Of a stretch of DNA of 28,770 nt, positions 7,206-17,807 are shown piece after piece. A program made the translations under genes and the position numbers. The stretch's first letter is position 1. Each line of letters starts with the position of its first letter. The stretch spans positions 1,100,954 to 1,129,723 of the forward strand of contig BFEA01000130.1 in NCBI GenBank assembly GCA_003427395.1. Reading direction: 5' to 3'. The notes below the pieces were generated by a model. The model was given only the letters and a program-made list of their open reading frames with translations. It searched no databases and was not told the origin of the DNA. Source of the stretch: Chara braunii. Lineage: Eukaryota > Streptophyta > Charophyceae > Charales > Characeae.

Positions 7206-10200
7206 ATGACAAAATCAACCCTGAAAAACCGAATGGTAAAAACCATGGCTCCAACGTGGAAAAAAAAACAAAAATTGTCTGCCACGATTTTTTTCCAAGG
7301 GGCCATGAGGCACCACGCAGCACAGCAACTTTCGGCACACAGCGGGGAACAGTTGATGGCCAGTGCATCGCTGCCAGCCGCTGGAGCCACAACACAGGCG
7401 CAGCCATTACATGCAGCCAGCTCATCCGTGGCGTCCACTGGTGCCTTGACACAAACGAAACTAACGCACGATGCCTCCCATGACCGGCGCACCCAAGAGG
7501 AAGGGAAACAAATCCAGCCTCTACAGGTGGAGGAAAAAGACGGGTTTCGACAGCAAGAAGCCAATGGGGACACTTGGGCACAAAGAGTAAAGAGGCCCTT
7601 CAGCCATGGAAAGCTAAACGTCAAAAGACAGACGGGAGGAGAGTCCACCACGGAAAACCTGACAATCCCCCTTGATGGGCTGACCTCGGCCAGCGCTTTC
7701 TTTATGACACGACTCCTCACAGCCTCGGAGAAATCAGTGAGGGAACAAAAAGGCAAAAGGACCATGGTCACGCACCTCCCCGGAAGCAGGCCTGGTGCTG
7801 CGTGACAAAATTTACACCGAACATGCAACTAACTGGGTTTTTCACGACGATGCAAGCTACAAGTCCACGAATGATAAGATTGGATGGATCCGAAAGAGGC
7901 TGGAAACCTTAAAAGGCAACAAGGATATCACAGCGGACTTTTTCATTATCCACCCAGTCTCCAAAACAATCTTCACTGTTCTTAGTCTCTACACGGAGGA
8001 CAAAAAAACGATGGACAGATGGCGAAACATTCGCTGTGACAGGTCGGAGGTCCGACTTTACCCATGGTCCCCCCACAAACGCGCCGCACCGGAAGAGCGG
8101 AGGGACAAATTGATGGTGGAAAATTTTTGGGTGGAATTCCGCCACATCCCCATCGAAATCCAAGCGGCGTTTGAGCAAGACTTTGGGGAGAAATTTGACA
8201 TCGTCGACTTTATAGAACCCCTTCCCAGTTATGTGACTAGAAGGGACAACTATTTGATGTTGGCATTAGACTACCCACCCGACCAACCGTTCTCCATTGA
8301 CGATGTCATACCATATTGGATAGGTGACCACGAGTACAAGATATACACCGCACACAAACTCAAACCGTGGTGTATGAAATGTAAGGCATATGGCCACTTA
8401 TGCACGGAGCAAGCGTGCCCACAGCATCCTGGCAGGAAAGCAAGGATCACAGGGAGACTGACTCGAGATCCCTTCAAAGTGGATAACTGGAGGACGGTCA
8501 ACCCTGGACACAAAGGCTGGGCTTTCATTGATCAGTAGGAGAATGGGAAGAAGAAGGGGTGGGTGTGGGAAAGACAAACAGAACCAGAATGGAGTACCAA
8601 ACCCCCGGAGGAATGGGTGCCCCCGAAACCGGTGGAGGCTCACATAAATGCCTCAGCAGGAACATCATCAGAGAACACAGAAAAACTGCCTGCACAAGGA
8701 AAAGAGAAGAATATCGGCAAGCTGCCGGCACAAGGCAAGGAGAGTGAGCGAATGACTTCACTGGGGCATAATACAGGGGACCCAAAGCAAGGAAAAGACA
8801 AGGAGCCGGATCCAGCAAACTACATAAATCTCTCCCTGTCTGACCCGCCCCGAAAGGTATCTGACGAAGAGGGGGTACGCGGGACAGACGAGGGGCCACT
8901 CAGTCAATTCAGCACAGAGAATCAGTTCGGGATACTCAAGGTGGCCGAAGGGGCAGGGGAGGAGGAGGTGGAAGACGAAAGTATAGGGCAAGGGATAGAG
9001 AGGAACGACTGCCTGACGGACTTGAGAAAGATCAAGAAGAAACTGCGAAGAAACAAAGGAAAAACCCAAGAAGAAACATTAGAAACATTAGTTGATGGGC
9101 CGGAAGAACAGCAAAACCAGGCACAAGAAATGGAGGAAAAACACGAACCCACAGACCCATTCAAAGGAGTGTTCAGACCCAGCCCGATGGACTGGAATGA
9201 ATCTCCCGTGACACACCCCACACCTCTGCCCCCCCCACCCGACATCGTAATGACCGAATGTACACCTGACACAAATGTCGATGGAGATAGTGCAGGGAAA
9301 AGGGGGGAACAAACAGCAGGCTTTGCAGATCGTTCCATGCCTGGTCAAGACCAGGTCACAATAGAAGCCAAACTGATAGCGGTAACGGAATGGCTGATAT
9401 TGCGACTGCAGGAGAGGCACCCGGGCCAGTCGACCGAATTCTGGGACAATTCCTACGTCGAACTGTTTGACCTGCTGGACTCGAGCCCAGCCTGAAAGAA
9501 GTCTTGCAAAAGGGCCCTTCACGGGAAACCCCCTGGGCCAAGATCATGCTAAAGATCCTAACCAGAATCCAGACGGGTTTCTCATGCCCACAGACCAGTG
9601 ACGCCAAAAACACCGAAAAGAGCGAAGCAACGACGGAAGCAGAAGGGGTGGAGAACCATATCCCACGCACCCCAGACCCCCACTCAGAGCCCCCCCCCCT
9701 CCCCCCTACCCCCTCACAGACCTCCGGATCACCTACCGATGGGGTGGAGAAACAACAAGGGGGGGAGCAAGAGTTGGACAAGGAAACGGGAAGAAAGGAT
9801 GAAGAGGAAACAACATCTAAACGAATGCACCTTAGACACCTGGTGGAAAAGGGACAACATGAGAGAAAACTCTCAACCGAGGGAGTCCTAGTTCTTCCAA
9901 TCAGAAAAAAGGAGGGTCGATGGGAAGTAGGCTCGTCCAAAACGGGAGAAGATAAATATGGCGGCGTCACACTGCTGGGCTGGGTGAAGGGAGGGAGCTG
10001 GATGGGCTACCAGGTGGCAGAGCTACTATACGATCGAGCAGCCAGGGAATTCATATCAAAAAACTTCGAACCAGGAGTCTGTGCAATGTACACAATGACA
10101 TATCAGACGCACAATGTGGCCTGCAAGGACCTGTACATTAAATTCGAAGCCACCAAGGAGGCGGATATGAGATGGTACACCCATCAAGAACTATCAGAGC

Positions 10201-10334
10201 TGCAGATTTTGAAAGTGAAACCAAGTGGCATCTGGTCTGAACAAGACATGCTGACAATACTTAGCTCCATCCTGAAACAGGGTCTGATACTAAATACCGT
10301 CAATTGGGATGAAACTTTCTGGGCCCGCCTGTAA
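7206..10334 (+). pseudogene. LINE ORF1 (RNA-binding, zinc knuckle), broken
   Basis: ORF1 proteins bind the element's own RNA to form the retrotransposition particle. The ATG at 7206 opens a low-complexity, Gln/Ala-rich N-terminus. Near 7741-7800 the frame shifts by one, and from about 7795 the DKIYTEHATNWVFHDD segment follows. The next ~190 residues (with NFWVEFRHIPIE) resemble the DUF4283 region of plant LINEs. A knuckle CMKCKAYGHLCTEQAC (CX2CX4HX6C, 8371-8418) follows. A TAG at 8536-8538 interrupts IDQ/ENGKKKG. From 8563 to 9480 the protein is acidic, Pro/Gln-rich and probably disordered. A second frameshift near 9481-9495 leads into a C-terminal part (to 10334) holding an ordered segment, YGGVTLLGWVKGGSWMGYQV onward, that I do not recognise. 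About 1,040 codons in all, long for an ORF1. The TAA at 10332 is the natural end. Confidence 0.82.
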
Positions 10335-10351
10335 GACATTTGTCTCGTCTG

Positions 10352-13300
10352 ATGGATCTCATTGAAGCGGTTTACCAACGAAATAAACATTGGAGACAGA
10401 TTCTGGAGGTTGCAGACCTGGATTTGCGGTCCATTAATGTGAACGGTATAGCATCTACCAACCACGACAAAACACGGGCAATCTGGGACCAATTGCGGGG
10501 GGTAGGAGGCAAATCATGGCCAGACATAATTTGCGCACAAGAGACTCATACCATGGACAAACCCGAGCACCAACGAGCGCATAAAATCGTCTGGCCATTC
10601 CAAAAAATTCAGGCATTCGCCCCCAGCCTTGGGAGCGCGGGGGTGGCCATATGGGTCCCGCCAGGATCACGGGCGGAAGTGGTGTACTCAGAGGCCGACC
10701 AATCGGAAGGGAGGTGGATAACAGCCCTAGTAATGCTAGAACTCGAGCTCGTATGCGTGGTATACCTCTATGCCCCGAACGATGTCCGAGAAAGAAAGGA
10801 ATTTTTGGCAAAATGAAGGACCGCCTGCCTGCTGGCATACCTGTAATTTTGGCGGGAGATTACAATGCAGCCCCGGAGCGGGGCTTGGACCGATGGCAAT
10901 CTCCTACCCTGTGCCCTTGGTACATGGAAGAGGACGAGATAATCATCAAGAACCTCTGTGTCTCCCTAGGGGTGTACGACTCATATCGCTGTGCCCACCT
11001 AAAAGAGAAAGTGTTTACATGCTGAAGAATCAACGCCACGAACCGACAGTCTAAATCTCGGATAGATCTGATCCTTATTTCAGAGGATCTGGAGGGGGCC
11101 CTTCAAATAGCAACAATCCTCCCCCCCAATCCGTGCACAGGTCTCGACCAGAGGACATGCATGATTGCATTGACCTTTCATGAAAGACCGGATCAGGGAC
11201 CAGGCTATTACAAATTCAACACTTCCCTTCTCACAAGCACACAATTCACAACTTACATACGAGATGTGTGGTCCTATTGGCGAACGAAAAAAGAACTAAT
11301 AGACTCAGAAGTAACTTAGTTCAACAACGGCCTCTTCTTTTTGGCAAAAAAATGCAAAGACTATTCAAAACTGTCGGCATCACATAAAAACAAACAAGAA
11401 ATGACACTGCTAAATCAAATTCAACAGCTGGAGGACCAAAACTAAACAGAAATTCAGACTATACAGTTAACAGCAATGAAGGCACAACTCCTAGATTTTG
11501 CAAAACACAGATGGAATGGTACACGGATCAGGGGGAAATTAACACGGCACCAAACGGAGGCAACAATGGACACCCTGTTCTTTAGCATGGCCAAAATTAG
11601 GACAAGAAGAACGACGATAGAAGCACTGATGAATCCCTGGGCACAAGACGACCCCTCGAACCTCACCACCCCAGAGTGTGTGAAGATCGCGCGGGATTTC
11701 TTCCAAGATTTGTTCTTATCCCACATTGCAGAACCAGGAGGAGAAGAGCATACCAGGGCAGTGGAGGACTCCCTTGACCCGCTCGAACAACACCTCTCCC
11801 AGCAGCAACGGGAAAAACTTGAGGGACCCTTAGCCAGAGAAGAAATATGGACAGCGCTGATGCAAATGGAGGAGGAGAAAACGTCCGGCATGGATGGTTT
11901 CCCGAAAGAATTATGGGAGACCATGTGGAACACTCTGGATGAGGACCTCATGTCGTATTACCGTCAAGTTTGGGAAACAGGGGAGATGGGGGAACTGGTG
12001 GGCCAAGGCGTTCTCACGCTTCTATATAAAAAAGGAGACAAGATGAATATCAGAAATTATCGACCAATAACTCTCCTGACTGTAGTTTATAAGATGTTGG
12101 CCAAGAGTCTTGCGAACCGGTTAATTCCTGTGATGGAGGATATCATTTACCCAGCCCAAACTGGTTTCATCCAAAACAGGAATATACAAGAAAATATTCT
12201 CTTGGTCAATGAAGTCCTAAGGCTAACTAAACAGCACAATCAAAATGCGGTCATAATCTTCATAGATTTTGAAAAGGCATACGATCACGTGGAGTGGTTC
12301 TTCCTCGACAAATGTCTCCACAAGATGAATTTTGGGTCAACGTTCAAGAGGTGGGTGTCAATACTCCACAGGAGTGCGACCACAAGGGTTCAAATCAATG
12401 GCAGCCTCGCACCAGAGATCCGGCTGACCCGCTCAGTGAGACAAGGAGATCCCCTGGCGCCCTTTCTTTTTGTGATAATAATGGAGGCCCTGACCGCAAA
12501 TATAAGACAACACAAGGATCTGAGAAAGATCCGTGTGACCTCCATACCTGATGAAGCATTCCCAATCTGCTCCCTCTTTGCGGATGATCTGACTTTAATG
12601 ATAGCTGCCACGCGAGAGAACATGGAGGTCACTCGCAAACGTATGGATAAATTCTGCAGTGTTTTTGATATGACCATAAATTGGGGGAGCAAAACTCAAG
12701 GATGGTGGATCCACTCTCAGGGGGGCAGGCCACCAGAGGAACCTAAAGTAAACTGGCTGGACAAAAGCACACCGGTCAGAGTCTTAGGGGTCCAAATGAC
12801 TGCGGAAGGCCGCCCGCCTGCTAATGACGAATGGCTTACAGGACCAGCTATACAGAAGATGTCGGCATGGAAAGGAAAACACACCTCGCTATTTGGCAGA
12901 GCCATAGTAATCAATAACGTGGTGTTAGCCGCACTGTGGTATAAATCACTTATATGGCCCATGAGCAAAGAACTACAAAAATCCTTGAGAAGACAGGTGG
13001 CAGCTTTCCTCTGGAGAGGGGACCACGAATCACCAGCGGCAATCAGCAGAGTGGCGTGGGACTCAGTCATTTAGCCCAAACCCCAAGGGGGACTGGGCAT
13101 CATTGACCTCTCCACGCAGGTAGCAGCGCTCAGCCTCAAATGGATCCAAAAACTCATTATGGAACCACACTCTCCTTGGATTGTGCTCGCACTAGACCAA
13201 ATCAGAAGACAAGCCCCGCCAACACCTCCCTATGTCGACCCTTTACTATGGCTAGAAGACAGATACTGGACCCTCCCACGGTCCGCAGGCCGAACAAACA

Positions 13301-15048
13301 CTACCCGGGACACATTCTGGTCGGAGCTCATACGAAACTGGAGAAGACTACCCCTGCCAGACAAACGGGCCCCGGATCGATGGGAGGAGGTATATAGGCA
13401 GCCCTTGTTAGGCAATAGGTGGGTAACAGACACAAGGGGATAGGTTCTGCACAGCACAGCAGTGCCCTGGAAGAACTGGGTTCGCAATGGGATCATTAGA
13501 GTAGGGGACATGTGGGATGAGCAGGAGAGAGATTGGAAAACTGTGGACCAACTTAAAGACCAGCTCAAATACACCCGTGCCCGGGAGGACCGTTTGGACG
13601 ACCTGATCTCCTCAGTCCCACTAGACTGGTACCGCATACTCAAGAAGGGACCCAAATTGCAGAAGAGGGACTGGGTCGCAATAGCCGAGAGAAAAGGGTG
13701 CGTCGGCCGGATTCACGAGCTCCGACAGGAGGATGCACTTCTTAAACTTTTTGCAATCAGCGGGAGAAGTCGGTTAGAAGGTAGCCGTGACCCGTTTCTA
13801 TGGATTGAACGAAACCACATTTTCAGAATCAGGGTGATGGAGGAAGGACAAGAAAGACTGGTGTACCGACCAGAACTCTCAGTTGCCAAGTTACCCTTCG
13901 ACCCGCACAACTGGAGTTGGACCCTCTTGAAACCCTCGCTGAAGGGTCCAAAAAATGCTCTGTTCTTCCACAGACTCTCGGCCAAATCCGCCTATCGGAT
14001 GCTCCGTCCAAAAAGAAAACTGGTCGACAGCATCAACGATCGGTGGGCCAAACATCTTAACATATCAACAGACTTACTGAAACCGATTAAATGGTTTCAG
14101 GACACAAAGCAGAAACCGACAAAGATTACATCCCTACAGTGGCAGATTGCCCACATATGCCTTCCCACTCAAAACTGGCTGATAGACCACACCCGGTTAG
14201 AACAAAAAGTAATAGCGACCCCGTGGTGTCCTTGCTGCCTGCAAAACTTCCCGCACCGCAAGATACCAGAAACGATTGAACATATATTTCTGCAGTGCCC
14301 AGGAACAGTCCTCATGCGGAGATGGTGGGACCGGATTTGGAGGAAAATTGTAGGTGACGAAGACTGGCCCTGGGAATGGAGAGCGATACTTGTTGGGTAT
14401 TGGCCCCAAGGGCAGGCAAACGGATTCAGGGTCAATATATTTCAAATGGGTAGACGAGCCATTCTATGGACGTTGTGGTGGAGAAAATGTATATTGGCCA
14501 TTGACAGAGCAAGAGTGGAAGGACCCGAAGTAACAGAGCAAATTAAACTGCATATACAAACAGAGCTGCAAGTGAGGTGGCAGGAGATGGAGAGAAAATT
14601 GGTCCTCTTAAGCGACATCCCTGAAATTCAAAGGAAGATTGAGGCCTTTAGCAGAGAATGGTTAGGGAGTGAACAAGGAGGATGGATAGCATCTGTAAAA
14701 TAGGAAGGAAAAACCAGAGGACAGGCGCTTGGTCCAGATAAGGGGGGAAAGGGAACGTTGTGCAGCGATTATCAGCTAGTATTCAACAATTGGACTGACT
14801 TAGACCAAACAGTACCCCTTCGCCCCCCGCAAGACTTCCCAGACCCCTTCCCCCCGAATGCCCTGGCAATGGTAGATCAGGCATGGTATGGCCACTAATG
14901 GAGGCAAGGGTCCAGGCAACGTCTCATAGAATGCAGGGGCCTCATAGCAACTCAAACTCAAGTGGTCTCACAGAGGCACAATCAGCATTCTGGTGCCCCC
15001 CCGAGAAAGGACGGCGATGAGCGGGTGGAGGTCCTGACCAAGTTATAG
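10352..15048 (+). pseudogene. LINE ORF2: AP endonuclease, reverse transcriptase, zf-RVT; broken
   Basis: ORF2 nicks the target and reverse-transcribes the element RNA. The ATG at 10352 lies 17 nt after the ORF1 stop. Endonuclease motifs: SINVNGI, CAQETH (QETH 10538-10549), YLYAPN, then a frameshift near 10810, GDYN (10855-10866) and SRIDLILIS (11056 on). The usual final SDH appears as LDQ at 11143-11151, so the catalytic His is replaced. RT motifs: YRPITLL, FIDFEKAYDHVEW (about 12262-12300), RQGDPL (12439-12456), FADD (12577-12588) and VRVLGV. A zf-RVT follows, with WCPCC at 14224-14238 and EHIFLQC ending at 14298. The reading frame continues past 14701 to a TAG at 15046, adding about 115 residues. 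In-frame stops: TGA 11023, TAG 11317, TAA 11443, TAG 13072, TAG 13441, TAG 14701, TAA 14896. No RNase H domain is evident. Confidence 0.9.
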
Positions 15049-15235
15049 ACATACACAAGGACCAGTGGAAAGGTGTTGCAGATCAAAGGGGAAAAAGGTG
15101 GAAAAAAGGGAGAACTAGGTGTACAAGGTTGTTTCAGGCGCCCTATCCCGGGCGAAGAGGTTTTTCCCATTTCCTGAGTAGCAGGCTGAACAAATTTCGG
15201 ACGTACGAACTGTTTTCTCAGCAAGATGTATCAAT

Positions 15236-15350
15236 GGGACACTGGACCCGGTTTCCAGCAGGTGCCGCTCCCCACCAATAGATGGAGCCCCCCTGGCGGT
15301 GCTAGAGGCATCTGCTCTTATCAGCACCTCTAGCAACCGGGCGGGTTGTT
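15236..15350 (+). other. LINE 3' tail with terminal hairpin
   Basis: GGGACACTGGACCCGG, then CTCCCCACCAATAGATGGAG, then a hairpin with arms TGCTAGAGG (15300-15308) and CCTCTAGCA (15327-15335), followed by poly(A). GCTGGACCCGGTTTCCAGC in sister copies is itself a small hairpin. Related tails occur at 1528-1680 (minus), 2765, 3497 and 24861-25024 (minus). In stringent LINEs the RT recognises such a 3' structure. That role is inferred here from recurrence. Confidence 0.85.
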
Positions 15351-15363
15351 AAAAAAAAAAAAA

Positions 15364-15435
15364 GCCTAGCACAGTTGGTAAGCCCTCCAGCTGACAGTGT
15401 CGAAATACAGACCTGAGTTCAAATCCTGTTGGACC
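15364..15435 (+). repeat. tRNA-like segment with pol III A and B boxes (SINE head or tRNA relic)
   Basis: An A box TAGCACAGTTGG (15367-15378) and a B box GTTCAAATC (15417-15425) both fit the pol III internal promoter consensus and are about 38 bp apart, as in tRNA genes. The anticodon and acceptor stems do not fold cleanly, so it is not a functional tRNA. It starts immediately after the LINE poly(A). A tRNA-derived SINE head is the best reading. Confidence 0.5.
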
Positions 15436-16324
15436 TTAATGAATGGAATAAATTACGGAACTACCTTGGAGTTCCTAAGTACCAGCCTGAGGGAGAAAGA
15501 AACAAAAAAAGGGATTTTGTTGGCCTCAACTGTGGACTGCAGGTATGTTTGCTTCAGTGATGAAGCCCCTGTGGCGAGCCGGTAGGAAATAGGATTGGAT
15601 GCCTGACTGTGGACATGTTGTGGAGAGGTGCACAAAGGATAGCGGGGAGAAGGAGGATCGACAGGGTATTCCGGCGCAAGGATTAGAGCGGGGAGAAGAA
15701 GGCCGCGAAGGATAGCGCGAAACGGGACCAAGATTCAGATGATCAACAAAGAGAAGAGGCGTGCGAGGCAAGGGAGAGATGAAAAATGGTTAGAGAGAAG
15801 GAGCGTGAGCGCGAAGAAGAAGAGTGTCGAAGGTAGCGAGGTAAGTGGGGAGGGAAGGGGAAATTCGCATGCATGGCGCCGACGCGGAGGCAAAAAGGGC
15901 ACCGAAACAGTTACAGCTCATTCAGAGTCCTACGCTAATTTAAAATTGAAAAATACCATATCCGCGCGTGGAGTGAATGCGGGAAAAGTCCTATGCCTAT
16001 TCAGATTCACACAAAAATTCCCAGAGTTTTCCAAGACGAAGTTGAGAACATTCATGCACTAGAAAGGACACATCAGATCCCGCTTATTCCGGAATTCCTA
16101 ACCGTCGCGCCAAATTCCTAGCTCGCTTGCTAAGGCGCGCGTAATTCCCATGTATTTCCTGAGTTGAAAAAAAGATGGAATTCTAAAAATTGGCCCAAAA
16201 TGACGAAGGTCTGGAGAGGGACGGGCCTCTCCAGTCACGAACAATGCACATCAATCCATGGAAATACAAAAAAGTGACTCTTCGGCCTTTTTGCAAGAGG
16301 CAATAAAAATTTGAAGAGGAAAAA
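15436..16324. other. unassigned sequence
   Basis: No supported gene. A plus-strand open frame of 107 codons at 15739-16062 (basic, Lys/Arg-rich start) resembles nothing I know and is probably chance. GAGCGGGGAGAAG/AGCGGGGAGAAG-type words recur at 15640-15700. The region shows no repeat shared with the rest of the window. Confidence 0.4.
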
Positions 16325-16342
16325 GGGGGGGGGGGGGGGGGG
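16325..16342. repeat. poly(G) run of 18
   Basis: Eighteen consecutive G followed by AGGGAGG. Long G runs are rare and error-prone in sequencing, so the length is uncertain. Confidence 0.9.
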
Positions 16343-17332
16343 AGGGAGGACAGAAGATGGCGCAGGTCCGGAAGCTGGCGCGTCACATGAGTGCGCATCC
16401 AAAGCATTTGGGTGATTGGTTGTCTGCATGAGTGCATGAGTGTGCTGATACCCTCTCTCCTCTCCTGAGTAATTGTCGATCCCCACACTTAGAGTGCGTG
16501 CGGGATGGTTGCCGACCTCCTTTCCCTCTTGAAGTTCCTTGTCTGCGCAAGTGCCACATGCCAACTTCTTCGTTCACCCGGGCATATGCGCAAGCGACCA
16601 GGGACATCAGGTGCGTGGGTGTATTTGCTTCACCCGACCTCTTTGTCGTCGGCCATCGCCATTTTGCGAAGGTAACATTTTTGTTGGGATCAACACAATT
16701 GGCGACTTTCATTCCTCTAGTGGGATTGGGCGCAATGGGACAAGTTGAGACTTGTATGAACTCAAGGTTTGCCACCCTCAACATGAGTGCAGTAATTGCC
16801 CGTGCTCAAACCTTTCATCGATCCACCACAACGACCTCCCTCCCTTTCCGATTGCAGACGAGGACCCCTTTTACTGCGATGCGGACATAAGGAGGACGCT
16901 ATTGTGAACCTATCGGACTCACTTGTATAACCTGTCGAAGGCATGTTACATAGGGGGATCGGGGCTCGTTTTAATAGTCTAAGATTCGTTTGATTCACCG
17001 TTGCTGATCTTGCCGTGTAATGATCTGGCAGAGTTCCCCTGGTCCACTGTGCATGCCACGTGGAAGCCTCCGTTCAACTGTCGGTGGTGCCGATTAGGAA
17101 ACTTGTGTTCCTGGTGGAGGTTGGTGTTGGGTTACGGGGGGTCCGTCCGGTTCCCGGATCTCTCTCGTAGCGCAGGGGCTCTACTAGCAAACTTCCGGAC
17201 CAGGGTACCTCCACACCTGCCCTTGTCAGATGACGACGGATCGAGCCTATTGGACGGGCTTGGCAGACCTGACTCGGATGCTTTAAGTTAGGGTGTCCCT
17301 TGTCTCCTTGCCCCCCACGAAAAAGGCGGCGT
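16343..17332. other. unassigned sequence with uninformative open frames
   Basis: A plus-strand frame of 152 codons (16432-16890) and a minus-strand frame of 133 codons (16383-16784) overlap. Neither has a recognisable domain, signal or codon pattern. TTGGCGACTTTCATTCC near 16699 is faintly like the leader of plant LTR retrotransposons, but no LTR or gag was found. Confidence 0.35.
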
Positions 17333-17386
17333 GAACCTGCTAATTGAAAAGTGGTAGTTGAACCTGCTAGTTGAAAAGTGGTAGAT
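17333..17386 (+). repeat. 27-bp tandem duplication
   Basis: GAACCTGCTAATTGAAAAGT and the following GGTAGTT are repeated from 17360 with two or three changes. Confidence 0.9.
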
Positions 17387-17548
17387 CCATTATTGTTGTG
17401 TATAGTCTTTGTTGTTATATCTTGTGTTAAAAAGAGTTGTGTCCCACGACTGTGGGGGCAAATACGCCCAGTGGTCAGAAACTTGACAGCCGGCCTCGGC
17501 TGCGGTCGGTCGGCCCCGACGGAGATTTTCAGATATTTGTTTGCTTGT

Positions 17549-17720
17549 TTTTTTTTTTTTTTTTTTTTTTTTTAAAGGTTATTTCAGATATTTGTTTTTC
17601 GAGAAGTGTTAGCCAAAAAAAAAATAAAAAAATTGGGGTCGTATTTTTTTTTTCGCTCTACAACCCTATATTCTTATTTCTTTTTTTTACTTTATTTTTT
17701 AGTTAAAAAAAAAATAAGAA
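17549..17720. repeat. T-rich / A-rich low-complexity block
   Basis: A run of more than 20 T from about 17550, then further T and A runs to 17720. TTTCAGATATTTGTTTG occurs before and, nearly unchanged, after the first T run (17526 and 17581), as a direct repeat of about 15 bp that could be a target-site duplication around a poly(T) remnant. Confidence 0.7.
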
Positions 17721-17743
17721 ACAGAAATCGCTGAGGGCCTAAG

Positions 17744-17807
17744 GCACATCGTTGCACAGGCTAGCGCAGTGGTAACACTGCGCTAGTGCGGTGCTATTAC
17801 GATGTGC
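17744..17807. other. 64-nt nested hairpin containing an A-box-like motif
   Basis: The outer stem GCACATCGT/ACGATGTGC (9 bp, perfect) and the inner stem CTAGCGCAGTG/CACTGCGCTAG (11 bp, perfect, GTAA loop) are joined by a partly paired middle containing GCAC/GTGC. TAGCGCAGTGG also fits a pol III A box. No matching B box is seen within 80 bp. It could be a structured small-RNA precursor, a tRNA-derived repeat or a palindromic insertion. The fold is clear; the function is unknown. Confidence 0.65.

Larger units (their letters stand above)
7206..15363 (+). mobile_element. L1-type LINE retrotransposon, near complete but inactive
   Basis: Order on the plus strand: ORF1 (7206-10334), a 17-nt gap, ORF2 (10352-15048) with AP-type endonuclease, reverse transcriptase and zf-RVT, then a 3' UTR ending in a hairpin and 13 A residues (15351-15363). 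The tandem units at 6313-6760 probably belong to it as 5' UTR. Both ORFs carry stops and frameshifts, so the copy is dead. It is related to the minus-strand LINE at 24861-28582 (shared RLTINNAVLAAIWYK-like and LQWQI-H-CLPT-WL blocks). No target-site duplication could be matched to the sequence after the poly(A). Confidence 0.9.

Noticed and set aside
7019-7828. Minus-strand open frame of 269 codons
   Set aside because: Lies antisense to LINE ORF1 and has no domain; a shadow of the ORF1 codon pattern.
9356-9970. Minus-strand open frame of 204 codons, Ser/Pro-rich
   Set aside because: Antisense to the acidic linker of LINE ORF1; composition explained by the Glu/Gly-rich sense strand.
16699-16730. 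TTGGCGACTTTCATTCC as an LTR retrotransposon leader or primer-binding site
   Set aside because: Only a faint resemblance to plant elements; no LTR pair, polypurine tract, gag or pol nearby.
16432-16890. Plus-strand frame of 152 codons as a possible gene
   Set aside because: No recognisable family, no start context, and an equally long opposite-strand frame overlaps it.
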